Origin: Chishuiella changwenlii
GTDB taxonomy: Bacteria > Bacteroidota > Bacteroidia > Flavobacteriales > Weeksellaceae
Assembly (NCBI RefSeq): GCF_900142565.1
Contig: NZ_FRBH01000004.1
Coordinates: 124,001-188,000 of the forward strand
Direction of reading: 5' to 3'
DNA: 64,000 nt
Shown: in pieces, positions 44,710 through 55,204 of the stretch
How the letters are laid out: every line of letters starts with the position of its first letter
Position numbering within the stretch: position 1 is the stretch's first letter
The notes under the pieces: generated by a model
Seen by the model: the letters and a program-made list of their open reading frames with translations, nothing else
Told to the model about the DNA's origin: nothing
Databases searched by the model: none
Program-made: the position numbers and the translations under genes

Positions 44710-46953
44710 ATGAGAAAAAATATATTCTATTTATTCATTTTACTATCTTCAGGTTCCGTTTTTGGGCAAAATTGGAAGTTAGTAACGGAATCCGAAGCTT
44801 ATCCTACAGCTAAATCTGAGTATAAGGATAAAAGAAATCAAAAAATTTTTAAACTAGATCGTAAAACATTAGATGATAAATTAGTTAACGCTACATCTCG
44901 AGATAAAGGAGGAGTTGGAACAGTTATCATTATGCCAAATACAAGTGGAAATCTTGAAAGATTTGAAATTTGGGAAGCTTCTAATTTTTCTACAAAAGAT
45001 CAAGCAAAATATCCTAATTTACGTTCTTATGTAGGAAAAAGTTTAGCAGATCCCTCTTCTTATATTCGCTTTAGTACGGGACCTTCTGGAATAAGTTCTA
45101 CAATTTTTAGAACAAATGATGTTTCAGAGTTTTTAGAAACATATTCTACAAGTGGAAACTATTTTGAAATTCATCAGAAAAGTACCAAAAATACATTCAA
45201 CTGTTCAACACCTGAGCTACACAATGATATAAATAAAGTTGATGTAGAAGGTAATAAAACGGCTAAACTTAGTGCTCAACAATTTAAAACATATCGTTTA
45301 GCTTTATCAGTTACAGGTGAATATAGTCAAGTATTTGGAGGAACAGTAGAAAAAGCTCTTGAAGCGATGAACAATACAATGACTCGTGTAAATGGTGTTT
45401 TTGAAAAAGAAATGGCTGTTAATTTTGTATTTGCAGACAACATAGAAAGCCTTATTTATTTAGATGCTAATACAGATCCATATTCTAATTACACAAAAGG
45501 GTTAACGAGAGATAGTCAATATCGTTATGCAAGTGTTTGGAGTGTTGAATTACAAAGAAATTTACGCGATAATTTTGGTGAGTCAAATTATGATATAGGT
45601 CATTTATTTGGTCACAGAGGTGGCGGCGGAAATGCAGGTTGTATTGGTTGCATTTGTGATACAGATTTTCCTTTAGGAAAAGGAAGTGGTTATACTTCTC
45701 CTGGAAGTGGTTCTCCTATGGGTGATACTTTCGATATTGATTTTGTAGCACATGAAATAGGTCATCAAATAGGAGCTAATCATACTTTCTCTGATGAATG
45801 GGAAGATACTGGTGTACAAGTAGAGCCTGGTAGTGGATCTACAATTATGGGCTATGCTGGTATAACAGATTTTGATGTACAAAATCATTCCGATGATTAT
45901 TTTGCTTATGTAAGTCTTAAACAAGTTCAAGATAATTTGAGTACTAAAGCTTGTGGTATATCTCGTCCTATTTTAAATACTGCACCTAAAATTGAATTAG
46001 CTAAAACAACTTATACTATTCCTACAGCAACAGCATTTAAATTAGACGCAAAAGTTTTAGATAATGAAAATGATAACACCTTAATTAATTGGGAGCAGAA
46101 TAATACAGGAACTAATACTACTACTGGAACAAATAGTAGAGTTAGAAGTACCAAAACTATCGGGCCTAACTTCCGTTCTTTTCAACCAGTTAAAGAAACT
46201 TACAGATACTTTCCTAATTTTGAAAGTATTTTGAATGATAAACTAACTCAAACACAAGGTTCGAATACTGTTTGGGAATCTTTAACAACTGTTGGTAGAA
46301 CGTTCGATTTTACAGTTACAGCAAGAGATCATAATCCAGAAGGTCCTCAGAATGATTATGCACAAGTAAGAGTGGTTGTAGATGCAAACACAACTCCATT
46401 TAAAGTAACTTCACCAAATAGTGAGGAAAAAATATATACAAGTGGTTCTACTTTTGACGTAAAATGGGATGTTGGTACTACAAACGTTGCTCCTATTGGA
46501 ACTGCCAAAGTAAAAGTATCTGTTTCATGGGATGCTGGAAAAACGTTTGAAGAGTTAGGTATTGTTGATAATAACGGTACTGCGAGTTTCCCAATGCCTT
46601 CAAATGCTAAAAATATTACAAATGGGTATGTTATGATAGAAGCTGTAGATAACATTTTCTTAGCTGTAAAGAAATTTTCAAGTGAAGAAAAATTAGCTAC
46701 AAAAGAACTAGAGGCAGAAAAGTTTAATATATATCCTAACCCTTCTAATGGAAACTTTACAATAGAGCAAAAAGTAGCTGGTAAAGTATCAGTAGAAATT
46801 GTAGACTTAAATGGTCGTGTTGTATATACAGCTACAGATTCTTCTACAGGAAATTATAAAAAGCAAGTTAGTACTAAACTATCTTCTGGCGTTTACTTAG
46901 TAAAAATTACTTCTGTAAATGGAGAAACTACTTCTAAAATTATTATTAAATAA
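44710..46953 (+). CDS. Secreted zinc metalloprotease with T9SS sorting domain
   Basis: A 747-residue protein. The signal peptide ends at VFGQ. A pro-region follows, then a reprolysin-like M12 domain with H348-EIGH352-QIG-ANH358 and the downstream MGYA met-turn, so it is a zinc protease. A second part (residues 430-650) is beta-rich, with a fibronectin/Ig-like segment (FKVTSPNSEEKIYTSGSTFDVKWD). The last ~75 residues (NIYPNPSNGNFTI ... GVYLVKITSVNG) are a type IX secretion sorting domain, as used in flavobacteria. Confidence 0.92.
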   Translation: MRKNIFYLFILLSSGSVFGQNWKLVTESEAYPTAKSEYKDKRNQKIFKLDRKTLDDKLVNATSRDKGGVGTVIIMPNTSGNLERFEIWEASNFSTKDQAKYPNLRSYVGKSLADPSSYIRFSTGPSGISSTIFRTNDVSEFLETYSTSGNYFEIHQKSTKNTFNCSTPELHNDINKVDVEGNKTAKLSAQQFKTYRLALSVTGEYSQVFGGTVEKALEAMNNTMTRVNGVFEKEMAVNFVFADNIESLIYLDANTDPYSNYTKGLTRDSQYRYASVWSVELQRNLRDNFGESNYDIGHLFGHRGGGGNAGCIGCICDTDFPLGKGSGYTSPGSGSPMGDTFDIDFVAHEIGHQIGANHTFSDEWEDTGVQVEPGSGSTIMGYAGITDFDVQNHSDDYFAYVSLKQVQDNLSTKACGISRPILNTAPKIELAKTTYTIPTATAFKLDAKVLDNENDNTLINWEQNNTGTNTTTGTNSRVRSTKTIGPNFRSFQPVKETYRYFPNFESILNDKLTQTQGSNTVWESLTTVGRTFDFTVTARDHNPEGPQNDYAQVRVVVDANTTPFKVTSPNSEEKIYTSGSTFDVKWDVGTTNVAPIGTAKVKVSVSWDAGKTFEELGIVDNNGTASFPMPSNAKNITNGYVMIEAVDNIFLAVKKFSSEEKLATKELEAEKFNIYPNPSNGNFTIEQKVAGKVSVEIVDLNGRVVYTATDSSTGNYKKQVSTKLSSGVYLVKITSVNGETTSKIIIK

Positions 46954-46988
46954 TGCATAAGTAGGTTTAAGTAATATAAACTTTAATA

Positions 46989-47024
46989 AAAAAGCCTTCA
47001 TAATTGTAATTATGAAGGCTTTTT
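46989..47024. terminator. Terminator between protease gene and ybaB
   Basis: AAAAAGCCTTCATAATT / AATTATGAAGGCTTTTT, a 17-base perfect stem usable from both strands. Confidence 0.9.
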
Positions 47025-47075
47025 CTATGGATAAAACTTTAAATATTTAAAGTTAATGTTATTAAAATTGAATAT

Positions 47076-47396
47076 TTAAAAAGGCATTCCAGGAATGTTA
47101 GGTAAATTTTCCTGTGCAGTCTTTTTTGCTTTATCAATCGCTTCAGTTTTTACCTGTTCTAAAGCTTTATTTAAAGTCATCACTAATAAATCTTCTATTT
47201 CTTCTTTCTCCATACCATCAGCTAACTGAATATCCTTTACTGTAGCTAATTTAGACATTGTTATTTTTACTTTACCATCATTAGATATTGTTGTAAAAAA
47301 TTCACTGTCCAATTCAGTTTTTAGGTCTGAGAATTTATCTTTAAATGAATTAATTTTCCCCATCATTCCCATGATGTCTCCAAAATTTCCAAACAT
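47076..47396 (-). CDS. YbaB/EbfC nucleoid-associated protein
   Basis: A 106-residue DNA-binding protein of the YbaB/EbfC family. It begins MFGNFGDIMGMMGKI, and has KITMSKLATVKDIQLADG and LNKALEQVKTEAIDKAKKTAQ, standard for the family. It sits 22 bases after obgE and likely shares its transcript. Confidence 0.88.
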   Translation of the reverse strand: MFGNFGDIMGMMGKINSFKDKFSDLKTELDSEFFTTISNDGKVKITMSKLATVKDIQLADGMEKEEIEDLLVMTLNKALEQVKTEAIDKAKKTAQENLPNIPGMPF

Positions 47397-47418
47397 TTTA
47401 TTTATCTTTAGTTATTAA

Positions 47419-48405
47419 TTATTCGTGTAATTTTTTCCAGATTAAATCTTTTAATTCTGTAATTCCTTTTCCAGAAACTGAAGAAATAAAAATTGTCTCA
47501 ACATCTGTTGGTAATTGTGATTTTATTTCTGCTTCTAATTCATCATCTAACATATCTGATTTAGAAATAGCTAAAATTCTACCTTTATCTAACAATTCTG
47601 GATTAAACTTTTGTAATTCATTCAATAAAATTGAATATTCTTTTGCATAATCCTCTGTATCAGCAGGAATTAAGAATAATAAATTCGAGTTACGCTCTAT
47701 ATGACGTAAGAAACGATGTCCAAGTCCTTTTCCTTCTGCAGCTCCTTCTATAATTCCAGGAATATCTGCCATAATAAATGACTGATGATTACGATAATCT
47801 ACAATCCCTAAATTTGGAGTTAGTGTTGTAAAGGCATAATCAGCAATCTTTGGTTTTGCTGCCGAAACGGCAGAAAGTAATGTAGATTTACCTGCATTAG
47901 GAAAACCAACTAAACCAACATCGGCTAAAATTTTAAGCTCTAAAGTAATTTGTCCTTCTTCTCCTTCTATACCTGGTTGAGCATAACGAGGTGTTTGACG
48001 AGTTGCAGAACGGAAATGCCAGTTACCTAGACCTCCTTTTCCTCCTTTAGCAATAATTAATTGTTGACCATCTGCTGTAATCTCTCCAATAATTTCTCCT
48101 TCTTCGTCTCTCGCGATTGTTCCAATTGGAACTAATAAAATAATATCATCACCATCTGCACCAGTAGAACGAGATTTTCCTCCTCTACCTCCGTGCTGAG
48201 CTCTAAAATGTTTTTTAAAACGAAACTCTAATAAAGTCCAAAGATTTACACTTCCGATAAGGATTATATGACCTCCTCTTCCTCCGTCTCCTCCATCTGG
48301 ACCTCCTTTATCTATATATTTTTCGCGATGCAAACTTGCTGAACCCGCTCCTCCATGTCCGGCTCTACAATTAATCTTTACGTAGTCAACAAAATTTGAT
48401 TGCAT
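47419..48405 (-). CDS. obgE: GTPase Obg
   Basis: A 328-residue GTPase. The glycine-rich OBG fold (residues 1-158; [12 protein letters not shown]) is followed by a G domain with [19 protein letters not shown] and SKSDM motifs, complete and in order. It acts in ribosome assembly. In many flavobacteria it sits directly with hpt and adk; here adk is about 5 kb away. Confidence 0.95.
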   Translation of the reverse strand: MQSNFVDYVKINCRAGHGGAGSASLHREKYIDKGGPDGGDGGRGGHIILIGSVNLWTLLEFRFKKHFRAQHGGRGGKSRSTGADGDDIILLVPIGTIARDEEGEIIGEITADGQQLIIAKGGKGGLGNWHFRSATRQTPRYAQPGIEGEEGQITLELKILADVGLVGFPNAGKSTLLSAVSAAKPKIADYAFTTLTPNLGIVDYRNHQSFIMADIPGIIEGAAEGKGLGHRFLRHIERNSNLLFLIPADTEDYAKEYSILLNELQKFNPELLDKGRILAISKSDMLDDELEAEIKSQLPTDVETIFISSVSGKGITELKDLIWKKLHE

Positions 48406-48545
48406 ATTTCTTCTTTTTATTTAATAGTCTGCAAAAGTACGATTTCTAAACTTTATAATAAAATCTTATTTAAATTGTTTTGAACGAATACTTTACTTGA
48501 ATTTAAAAAAAATGATATACTTTTATCTAATAATTAACACAACAC

Positions 48546-48815
48546 ATGAAAAAAAACAATAATCTAGAGAAGTTCTCATTAGAAGAATTACTCCTGAAAC
48601 AAAAGAAGTTAAAAACAATTGTTATCGTTTTTAGTACAATAATGTTTGCAACTTCTATTTTTTTAGTTTACACGGGAATTAAGACCAAGAACTATGCTTT
48701 ATTAGCTATTGCATTTGGAGGATCTTCTTCTTTATTTATATTATTTAGTCAGCTTTCTTTATTAAATAAAGAAATATTTTCTAGAGAAAATAAAAATTCT
48801 GAGAATGAAATTTAA
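48546..48815 (+). CDS. Small two-helix membrane protein
   Basis: An 89-residue protein with two hydrophobic stretches (about residues 25-44 and 49-68), a charged start and tail. No family recognised. ATG start plausible, isolated between obgE and pyrD. Confidence 0.6.
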   Translation: MKKNNNLEKFSLEELLLKQKKLKTIVIVFSTIMFATSIFLVYTGIKTKNYALLAIAFGGSSSLFILFSQLSLLNKEIFSRENKNSENEI

Positions 48816-48964
48816 TGATGAAATTCAGAAATTATTATCGTTTGGTTATTTCATCTAATTGTAAATTGAATTATTAAAAACAATTAATATTTCTCTTCTT
48901 GAAACGATACAAAATATTAAGCTAAAAAATAAATAATCAATTCTGATTTGATTAATTTTGCAGC

Positions 48965-49996
48965 ATGTACAAACACATCAAAAAAATACTATTTCAATTA
49001 CAACCAGAGGAAGCTCATCATTTTGTGATGAGAAACTTAAAAAATTATACTTCTTTTCCTGGTGTTGGAAAACTATTAGATAAGAATTATCAATTCAATC
49101 ATCCTAGTTTAGAGAGAGAAGTTTTTGGAATAAAATTTAAAAATCCTATCGGATTAGCCGCTGGTTTCGACAAAAATGCTGAATTCATAGAAGAATTGAA
49201 CCACTTCGGATTTGGTTTTATAGAAATAGGAACTGTTACTCCAAAACCACAACCTGGTAATGATGCTCCAAGAATGTTTCGTTTAGTAGAAGATGAAGCT
49301 GTTATTAACCGAATGGGATTTAATAATAAAGGTGCTGATTTTGCTGTAAAAAAAATTCAAGAATTAAAACATAGAGAACGATATATTATTGGTGGAAACA
49401 TCGGGAAAAATAAACTTACACCAAATGAAGATGCTGTAGATGATTATATAAAATGTTTTAATGCTTTATTTGATTATGTAGATTACTTTGTAGTTAATGT
49501 AAGTTCTCCAAATACTCCTGGATTAAGAGATTTACAAGAGAAAGAACCACTTTTATACATATTAAATTATCTACAACAATACAATCAACAACACGAGAAA
49601 CCAAAACCTATTCTATTAAAGATTGCACCAGATTTAACGGATTCTCAATTAGATGATATTATCGAAATTGTTTTAGAATCTAAGATAGCTGGAGTTATAG
49701 CAACTAACACTACAATCTCTAGAGAGGGATTAAAATCTGATCCAGAAATTATAAAAGAAACTGGTGGTGTTTCTGGAAAACCATTAACAAACCGTTCAAC
49801 AGAAGTTATTAGATATCTTTCAGAAAAATCTAACAAAGCTTTTCCTATTATTGGAGTTGGAGGTATACATACAACAGAAGATGCGATAGAAAAATTAGAA
49901 GCTGGCGCAAGTTTATTACAAGTTTATACAGGGTTTATTTATGAAGGTCCAAGTATTGTAAAAAATATCTGTAAAGGCTTAGTTGAAAAACTATAA
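48965..49996 (+). CDS. pyrD: Dihydroorotate dehydrogenase, quinone-dependent (class 2)
   Basis: A 343-residue flavoenzyme. The N-terminal amphipathic helices ([20 protein letters not shown]) give quinone access, followed by [22 protein letters not shown] and the catalytic serine region [14 protein letters not shown], with [11 protein letters not shown] and [11 protein letters not shown] at the flavin phosphate site. It makes orotate for pyrimidines, at the membrane. A TAATTTTG at 48953-48960 lies almost on the start codon, so the true promoter is uncertain. Confidence 0.95.
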   Translation: MYKHIKKILFQLQPEEAHHFVMRNLKNYTSFPGVGKLLDKNYQFNHPSLEREVFGIKFKNPIGLAAGFDKNAEFIEELNHFGFGFIEIGTVTPKPQPGNDAPRMFRLVEDEAVINRMGFNNKGADFAVKKIQELKHRERYIIGGNIGKNKLTPNEDAVDDYIKCFNALFDYVDYFVVNVSSPNTPGLRDLQEKEPLLYILNYLQQYNQQHEKPKPILLKIAPDLTDSQLDDIIEIVLESKIAGVIATNTTISREGLKSDPEIIKETGGVSGKPLTNRSTEVIRYLSEKSNKAFPIIGVGGIHTTEDAIEKLEAGASLLQVYTGFIYEGPSIVKNICKGLVEKL

Positions 49997-50022
49997 AATT
50001 CAAAATGTAATAATACATATAT

Positions 50023-50055
50023 AAACGGTTTCGTAAATTTCGGAACCGTTTTATT
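50023..50055 (+). terminator. Terminator after pyrD
   Basis: AAACGGTTTCG pairs with CGGAACCGTTT (one G-T pair) across a 7-base loop, with T-tail. Confidence 0.85.
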
Positions 50056-50107
50056 TTTACAATAATATCTAATTGTATATTGCGTTAATTACTAAATTAA
50101 CACTTAT

Positions 50108-51409
50108 ATGCAGAAAATATTTTATTTATGTGCTTTATTTCTAAGCATGTTTGCTTTTTGTCAATCTAAAAAACTGGTAGTTACTGATGATATTCAGCGA
50201 TTTTGGAATACCTACGATGTTATTATACAAGAAAAAGATTCTATAAAACAAATTGAGCATATCAAAGAAATGTACATATCGAAAGGAACTCCTGGCTTAT
50301 CAGCTATTATGCAAGCAAGAAATTATACCGCTGAAAGTTATATTTATGCCATTCGTAATTACCCTAAATTTTGGAATTCTGTTAGAAATAACACATTATC
50401 TGCTAATAATTATGCTAAGAAGATTGAAAAAGGATTAAAGAAATTTACTAAAATTTATCCCGAAGCTAAACCTGCAAAAATATATTTTACTATTGGTGCT
50501 TTAAGAACTAATGGTACAACAATGCAAGATAAAGTTTTAATTGGTGCTGAAATAGCAATGACGGATACCAAAACTTATACAGAGGAAATTAAAAAAGACT
50601 TTCCTTATTTAATTAATTATTTCAATACAAATCCTATAAATGATTTAGAGTTTTTAAATGTTCATGAATATATTCATACACAACAAAAATCAACAATAGG
50701 TAATTCCCTTTTAGCACAAACAATGATGGAAGGTGTTGCAGAATTTTTAACTGAGGTAACACTTAAAACTAAATCTCCAAATCCACAAATTGAATTCGGT
50801 TTTAAGAATGAAGAAAAGATAAAACAGGAATATTCTAAAGAAATGTTTTCGCCTAATGTTTACAATTGGTTATGGAATAATCCTGACAACCAATTTAAAA
50901 TGCGAGATTTAGGTTATTTTGTTGGTTATGCTATTTGTAAAAAATATTATGAGCAAGCAGATAATAAAAAACAAGCTATAAAAAATTTAATAGAGCTGGA
51001 TTATAATAATGAGAATGATTTGATATCACTTGTTGACAAGGCAAATTATTTTGATAAATCTGTTATAAATTATAAGAATGAGTATGAGAATAATAGACCA
51101 TATGTAACAAAAATTGAACAATTTGAAAACGGTAATCAAAACGTTGATTCTTCAATTAAACAATTAACGATACATTTTTCTCAACCCATGAATAAAAACT
51201 TCCGAAGTTTTGAATTAGGTCCATTGGGTGAAAAAAATTTAATAAGAATTACTAAAGTAATTGGTTATTCTGAAGACGGAAAGAGTTTAAGTCTAGAAGT
51301 TAGTTTAGAACCAAACAAGCAACTTCAATTAATTATTGATAAAGGTTTTAGAAGCACGACTAATTATCACTTAAAACCTTATTTAATTGATATAAAAACT
51401 AATAAATAA
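50108..51409 (+). CDS. Secreted zinc-dependent protease-like protein, DUF2268 type
   Basis: A 433-residue protein with a signal peptide ending FAFCQ. The middle has H186-EYIH190-TQQ and EGVAE212, the order of gluzincin-type zinc proteases of the DUF2268 group. The C-terminal ~100 residues form an Ig-like segment (KQLTIHFSQPMNKNF, a Big_5-like start). Catalytic activity is likely but unproven. Confidence 0.78.
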   Translation: MQKIFYLCALFLSMFAFCQSKKLVVTDDIQRFWNTYDVIIQEKDSIKQIEHIKEMYISKGTPGLSAIMQARNYTAESYIYAIRNYPKFWNSVRNNTLSANNYAKKIEKGLKKFTKIYPEAKPAKIYFTIGALRTNGTTMQDKVLIGAEIAMTDTKTYTEEIKKDFPYLINYFNTNPINDLEFLNVHEYIHTQQKSTIGNSLLAQTMMEGVAEFLTEVTLKTKSPNPQIEFGFKNEEKIKQEYSKEMFSPNVYNWLWNNPDNQFKMRDLGYFVGYAICKKYYEQADNKKQAIKNLIELDYNNENDLISLVDKANYFDKSVINYKNEYENNRPYVTKIEQFENGNQNVDSSIKQLTIHFSQPMNKNFRSFELGPLGEKNLIRITKVIGYSEDGKSLSLEVSLEPNKQLQLIIDKGFRSTTNYHLKPYLIDIKTNK

Positions 51410-51443
51410 ACAAAAAGGTTTCTAATTAGAAACCTTTTTGTTT
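51408..51443. terminator. Perfectly palindromic terminator between convergent genes
   Basis: AAACAAAAAGGTTTCTAA / TTAGAAACCTTTTTGTTT, serving the plus-strand DUF2268 gene and minus-strand adk. Confidence 0.88.
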
Positions 51444-51460
51444 ATGATATAATAAGAAAA

Positions 51461-52039
51461 TTATAATACTTCTCTTATTGCTGCGTTCAATTTTTCTGTA
51501 ATCTCATCAATAGAACCAACTCCATCAATTTCAATCCATTTTCCTTGTTTTTTGTAGTGTTCAGCTACAATTGCAGTTTTTTCGTAATATTCTGTAATAC
51601 GATCTCTGATAATTTTTTCATCAATATCATCAGCACGTCCAGAAGTTTTACCTCTTTCTAATAAACGTTCAACTAAAATCTCATCATCAACAACTAATGC
51701 TAATGTAATAGAAACTTCGTTATCGTATTTTTCTGCCAAGATTTTATCTAATGCTTCCGCTTGAGCTGTTGTGCGTGGATAACCATCAAAAATATATCCG
51801 TTTGTATTAGGATTATTATCCAAATGATCGATCAACATATTTGTTGTCACCTCATCTGGAACTAAATGCCCTTTATCCATATAAGATTTTACCAAAGCAC
51901 CTAATTCAGTTTCGTTTTTTAAATTGTAACGAAATAAATCTCCTGTAGAGATTTGCGGAGTTTGATATTTTTCTTCTAAGAATTTAGCTTGTGTTCCTTT
52001 ACCACTTCCAGGAGGGCCGAACAATACAATGTTTAGCAT
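51461..52039 (-). CDS. adk: Adenylate kinase
   Basis: A 192-residue kinase: P-loop GPPGSGKGTQ, ISTGDLFRYNL, DGYPRTTAQAEAL and the short LID GRADD. The LID lacks zinc cysteines, as in short-type adenylate kinases. It interconverts AMP, ATP and ADP. Its gene follows hpt by 6 bases in one operon. Confidence 0.96.
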   Translation of the reverse strand: MLNIVLFGPPGSGKGTQAKFLEEKYQTPQISTGDLFRYNLKNETELGALVKSYMDKGHLVPDEVTTNMLIDHLDNNPNTNGYIFDGYPRTTAQAEALDKILAEKYDNEVSITLALVVDDEILVERLLERGKTSGRADDIDEKIIRDRITEYYEKTAIVAEHYKKQGKWIEIDGVGSIDEITEKLNAAIREVL

Positions 52040-52045
52040 TTTGTT

Positions 52046-52582
52046 TTAATGTTTTATTTGATAAATATCTGGTAAATTTCTTCCAAGTCCATCATAATCT
52101 AATCCATAACCAACAACAAATTTATCAGGAATCGAAATTCCTACTAAATCAACTTTTAAGTCTTTGTTATAAGCATCTGGTTTAAATAATAATGTTGCAA
52201 CTTTTAAAGACTTTACCTTTTTCTCTTTTAAAATTCGGTGCAATTCTACTAAAGTATTACCTGTATCAACAATATCTTCTAAAATAATCACATGACGACC
52301 TTCAACACTCATTGGTATGTCCATCTCAATTTGAACACTTCCTGTTGATTCTGTACCTTCGTAAGATTTTAGTTTTAAAAATGAAATTTCACATTCACCT
52401 TGATATTGTTTTAAGAAATCGCTGAAAAACATTACAACTCCATTTAGAACACCGACAAAAATTGGTCTTTCATCTTTATATTCTTCATAAACTTCGTTTG
52501 CCATATTTTTAATGGCTTGTTCTATTTCTTCAAAAGCGATGTACGGCACGAATTTTTTACCGTTAATTTCTATTTCTTTCAT
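52046..52582 (-). CDS. hpt: Hypoxanthine phosphoribosyltransferase
   Basis: A 178-residue purine salvage enzyme with the PRPP loop VIILEDIVDTGNTL, the first active-site loop SFLKLKSYEGTESTG, and the base-binding end KFVVGYGLDYDGLGRNLP. It is co-transcribed with adk. Confidence 0.95.
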   Translation of the reverse strand: MKEIEINGKKFVPYIAFEEIEQAIKNMANEVYEEYKDERPIFVGVLNGVVMFFSDFLKQYQGECEISFLKLKSYEGTESTGSVQIEMDIPMSVEGRHVIILEDIVDTGNTLVELHRILKEKKVKSLKVATLLFKPDAYNKDLKVDLVGISIPDKFVVGYGLDYDGLGRNLPDIYQIKH

Positions 52583-52642
52583 TGTTTGAGATATTCAAAT
52601 ATATACTTTTTTTTGATAATGTCTAATAACTTTATCAATTTC

Positions 52643-54004
52643 TTAAATCGTCATCGAGAAAATTCGAGTTTCTGGTTGATTGTCTATCATCCTTTTATCG
52701 AACGTCATACATACGTTACGAACGTATGGACGCCCCTCTTCCTTAACTATTAAACCGTTTTCTTTAAACTCTATTAAACCATCATCAATCATGTCTTCTA
52801 ACATTATTTTGATTCGTTCAATATTATTAATTTGCATTTTTTCTCCTTCCCAAGATGTTTCTAAATTACACATCAAGTTTAGAATATGTTTACGCATAAT
52901 CAAATCTTCTTCGGATAATATATGTCCTTTAAAAACAGATAATTCTCCACTATGAATTGATTTTTCATATTCTTCTACAGTTTTTTCATTTTGAGCAAAA
53001 CTATACCAAGAATCACTAATAGAAGAAACTCCTAACCCAACCATTAATTGAGTTTTAGATGAAGAGTAACCCATAAAATTACGGTGTAAAGTATGGTTCT
53101 TCATAGATTGGTACATAGAATCGTGTTCTAATGCAAAATGATCCATTCCTATTTCGAAATATCCCATTTCCTCGAACATTCTTTTCCCTTCTTCGTATAA
53201 TTCTCTTTTTTGCTCTGGTGAAGGTAAATCTTCATCTTGAAAACCGCGTTGACCAACTCCTTTTATCCAAGGCACATGTGCATAACTGTAAAATGAAATA
53301 CGATCTGGGTTTAATGCTTTTGTTAGATTAATTGTTTCCGTCATACCTTCTAATGTTTGATGAGGTAATCCGAAAATTAAATCGTGAGAAACCGAAGTAA
53401 AACCTATTTCGCGTGCTTCTTCTGTCGCTTGCTTTACATTTTCGAATGGTTGAACGCGATTAATTGCTTTCTGTACTTTTAGATCATAATCTTGTACACC
53501 ATAAGAAATACGTCTAAACCCTAAATCATACAACATTTGTAAATGTTCTCTTGTTGTATTATTAGGATGACCTTCTAAGCTAAATTCGTATCCATCTGCA
53601 ACATCTGCATATTCAAAAATTCCATCCATTAATTTTTTCAAATTTTCTGGTGAGAAGAAAGTTGGCGTACCTCCTCCTAAGTGAATTTCTTTTATTTTTG
53701 GTCGAGATGAAAATAAATCTATATACAATTTCCATTCTTTTAGAACAGTATCAATATATGGTACCTCTACAGAATGTTGTTTTGTAATTCTTTTGTTACA
53801 TGCACAAAAAGTACATAAAGCCTCACAAAATGGTAAATGTATATAAAGTGATATTCCCTCTTCTTCATTACTTTCATCAAATGATTGTTGAAAGGTTTCT
53901 ATCCATCGTTGTTTAGAAAAGCTATCATTGTCCCAAAATGGTACAGTTGGATAACTTGTATAACGTGGTCCTGGAATATTATATTTCTGAATTAAATTAT
54001 TCAT
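52643..54004 (-). CDS. hemN: Oxygen-independent coproporphyrinogen III oxidase
   Basis: A 453-residue radical-SAM enzyme for haem synthesis. The cluster motif is C-EAL-C-TF-C-AC (C-x3-C-x2-C-x-C), with LHLGGGTPTFFSPENL and the YGVQDYDLKVQKAINR segment typical of HemN. It decarboxylates coproporphyrinogen III without oxygen, consistent with growth at low oxygen. Confidence 0.94.
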   Translation of the reverse strand: MNNLIQKYNIPGPRYTSYPTVPFWDNDSFSKQRWIETFQQSFDESNEEEGISLYIHLPFCEALCTFCACNKRITKQHSVEVPYIDTVLKEWKLYIDLFSSRPKIKEIHLGGGTPTFFSPENLKKLMDGIFEYADVADGYEFSLEGHPNNTTREHLQMLYDLGFRRISYGVQDYDLKVQKAINRVQPFENVKQATEEAREIGFTSVSHDLIFGLPHQTLEGMTETINLTKALNPDRISFYSYAHVPWIKGVGQRGFQDEDLPSPEQKRELYEEGKRMFEEMGYFEIGMDHFALEHDSMYQSMKNHTLHRNFMGYSSSKTQLMVGLGVSSISDSWYSFAQNEKTVEEYEKSIHSGELSVFKGHILSEEDLIMRKHILNLMCNLETSWEGEKMQINNIERIKIMLEDMIDDGLIEFKENGLIVKEEGRPYVRNVCMTFDKRMIDNQPETRIFSMTI

Positions 54005-54067
54005 ATCTAAAAAATTAAAAATACTTAATCATTAGATTAAGTATCATTAATAAATTATTATTTTTTT

Positions 54068-54877
54068 TTATAAAATTGCTTGACGTACTCTAACTAATTT
54101 AGTCATCAATCCTTCTAATAAATCTAATTGTAGCATATTTGCCCCGTCGCTTTTTGCATTTTTTGGATCTGGATGAGTTTCAATAAAAATACCATCTGCA
54201 CCAACAGCAATACCTGCTTTAGCAATTGTTTCAATTAATTCTGGTTTACCTCCAGTAACACCAGATGCTTGATTTGGTTGTTGAAGAGAGTGAGTTGTAT
54301 CTAAAATAACTGGTGCATAATTTTGCATTACAGGAATTCCTCTATAATCAACTACTAAATCTCCGTAACCTAACATAGTTCCTCTTTCTATGATGGCAAC
54401 ATTTTTATTACCAGAATCAATTACCTTTTCTACTGGAAACTTCATTGCTTCAGGAGAAAGGAATTGTCCTTTTTTTAATGTTACATGTTTACCTGTTTTA
54501 GCCGCAGCAACAACTAAATCTGTTTGACGAACTAAAAACGCAGGAATTTGTAAAACATCTACATAAGCAGCTGCAAGTTCGGCATGAAAAGGCTCATGAA
54601 TATCAGTTGTTGTAGGAACATCAAATGTTTCTCCAACTTTCTGAATAATTTTTAATGCTTTTTCATCTCCAATTCCTGTAAAACTATCAATACGAGAACG
54701 ATTTGCCTTCTTAAAAGATCCTTTAAATATATAAGGAATCTCTAATTTATTCGTAATTTCCACTACTCTTTCAGCAATTCTTAAAGCCATATCTTCATTT
54801 TCAATAGCACATGGACCGGCTATTAAGAAGAAATTTGACGAATCTTTGTGTTTTATTTTTGATAAAGTTTCTATCAT
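54068..54877 (-). CDS. kdsA: 3-deoxy-8-phosphooctulonate synthase
   Basis: A 269-residue aldolase making Kdo-8-phosphate for lipopolysaccharide. It has IAGPCAIENEDMAL, FKGSFKKANRSRIDSFTGIG, TTDIHEPFHAELAA and DTTHSLQQPNQ with IFIETHPDPKNAKSDG, the complete set for KdsA. Confidence 0.96.
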   Translation of the reverse strand: MIETLSKIKHKDSSNFFLIAGPCAIENEDMALRIAERVVEITNKLEIPYIFKGSFKKANRSRIDSFTGIGDEKALKIIQKVGETFDVPTTTDIHEPFHAELAAAYVDVLQIPAFLVRQTDLVVAAAKTGKHVTLKKGQFLSPEAMKFPVEKVIDSGNKNVAIIERGTMLGYGDLVVDYRGIPVMQNYAPVILDTTHSLQQPNQASGVTGGKPELIETIAKAGIAVGADGIFIETHPDPKNAKSDGANMLQLDLLEGLMTKLVRVRQAIL

Positions 54878-54953
54878 TGTGCAAATTTACACAAAGTTAT
54901 CGACTTATTTTTTATAATTTTGCCAATACTTTATCATTCTTATTTATCATTCT

Positions 54954-55187
54954 ATGGATTTTTTATCAAACATAGGTTTTGCCGATATTTTCGGTTATTT
55001 AGCATCGATATTTATTATTTTAGGATTCTTTTTTTCTAAAATTACAGTAATACGTATTATTAATGGAATTGGTTGTATTTGCTTTGTTGTTTATGCTTCT
55101 ATGATAGAAGCTTGGCCAGTTCTTATACCAAATGCAATTTTATTTTTAGTACAAGCTTATTACCTTGTATTTAAACCTGGAAAGTAA
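54954..55187 (+). CDS. Small membrane protein, CBU_0592-like
   Basis: A 77-residue protein with three short hydrophobic segments (FGYLASIFIILGFFF, NGIGCICFVVYASMI, PVLIPNAILFLVQAYYLVF). This resembles the small membrane family sometimes mislabelled as uroporphyrinogen decarboxylase. Function unknown. The glycosyltransferase gene starts 17 bases later. Confidence 0.72.
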   Translation: MDFLSNIGFADIFGYLASIFIILGFFFSKITVIRIINGIGCICFVVYASMIEAWPVLIPNAILFLVQAYYLVFKPGK

Positions 55188-55204
55188 TTTAAAAACATTT
55201 TAAA

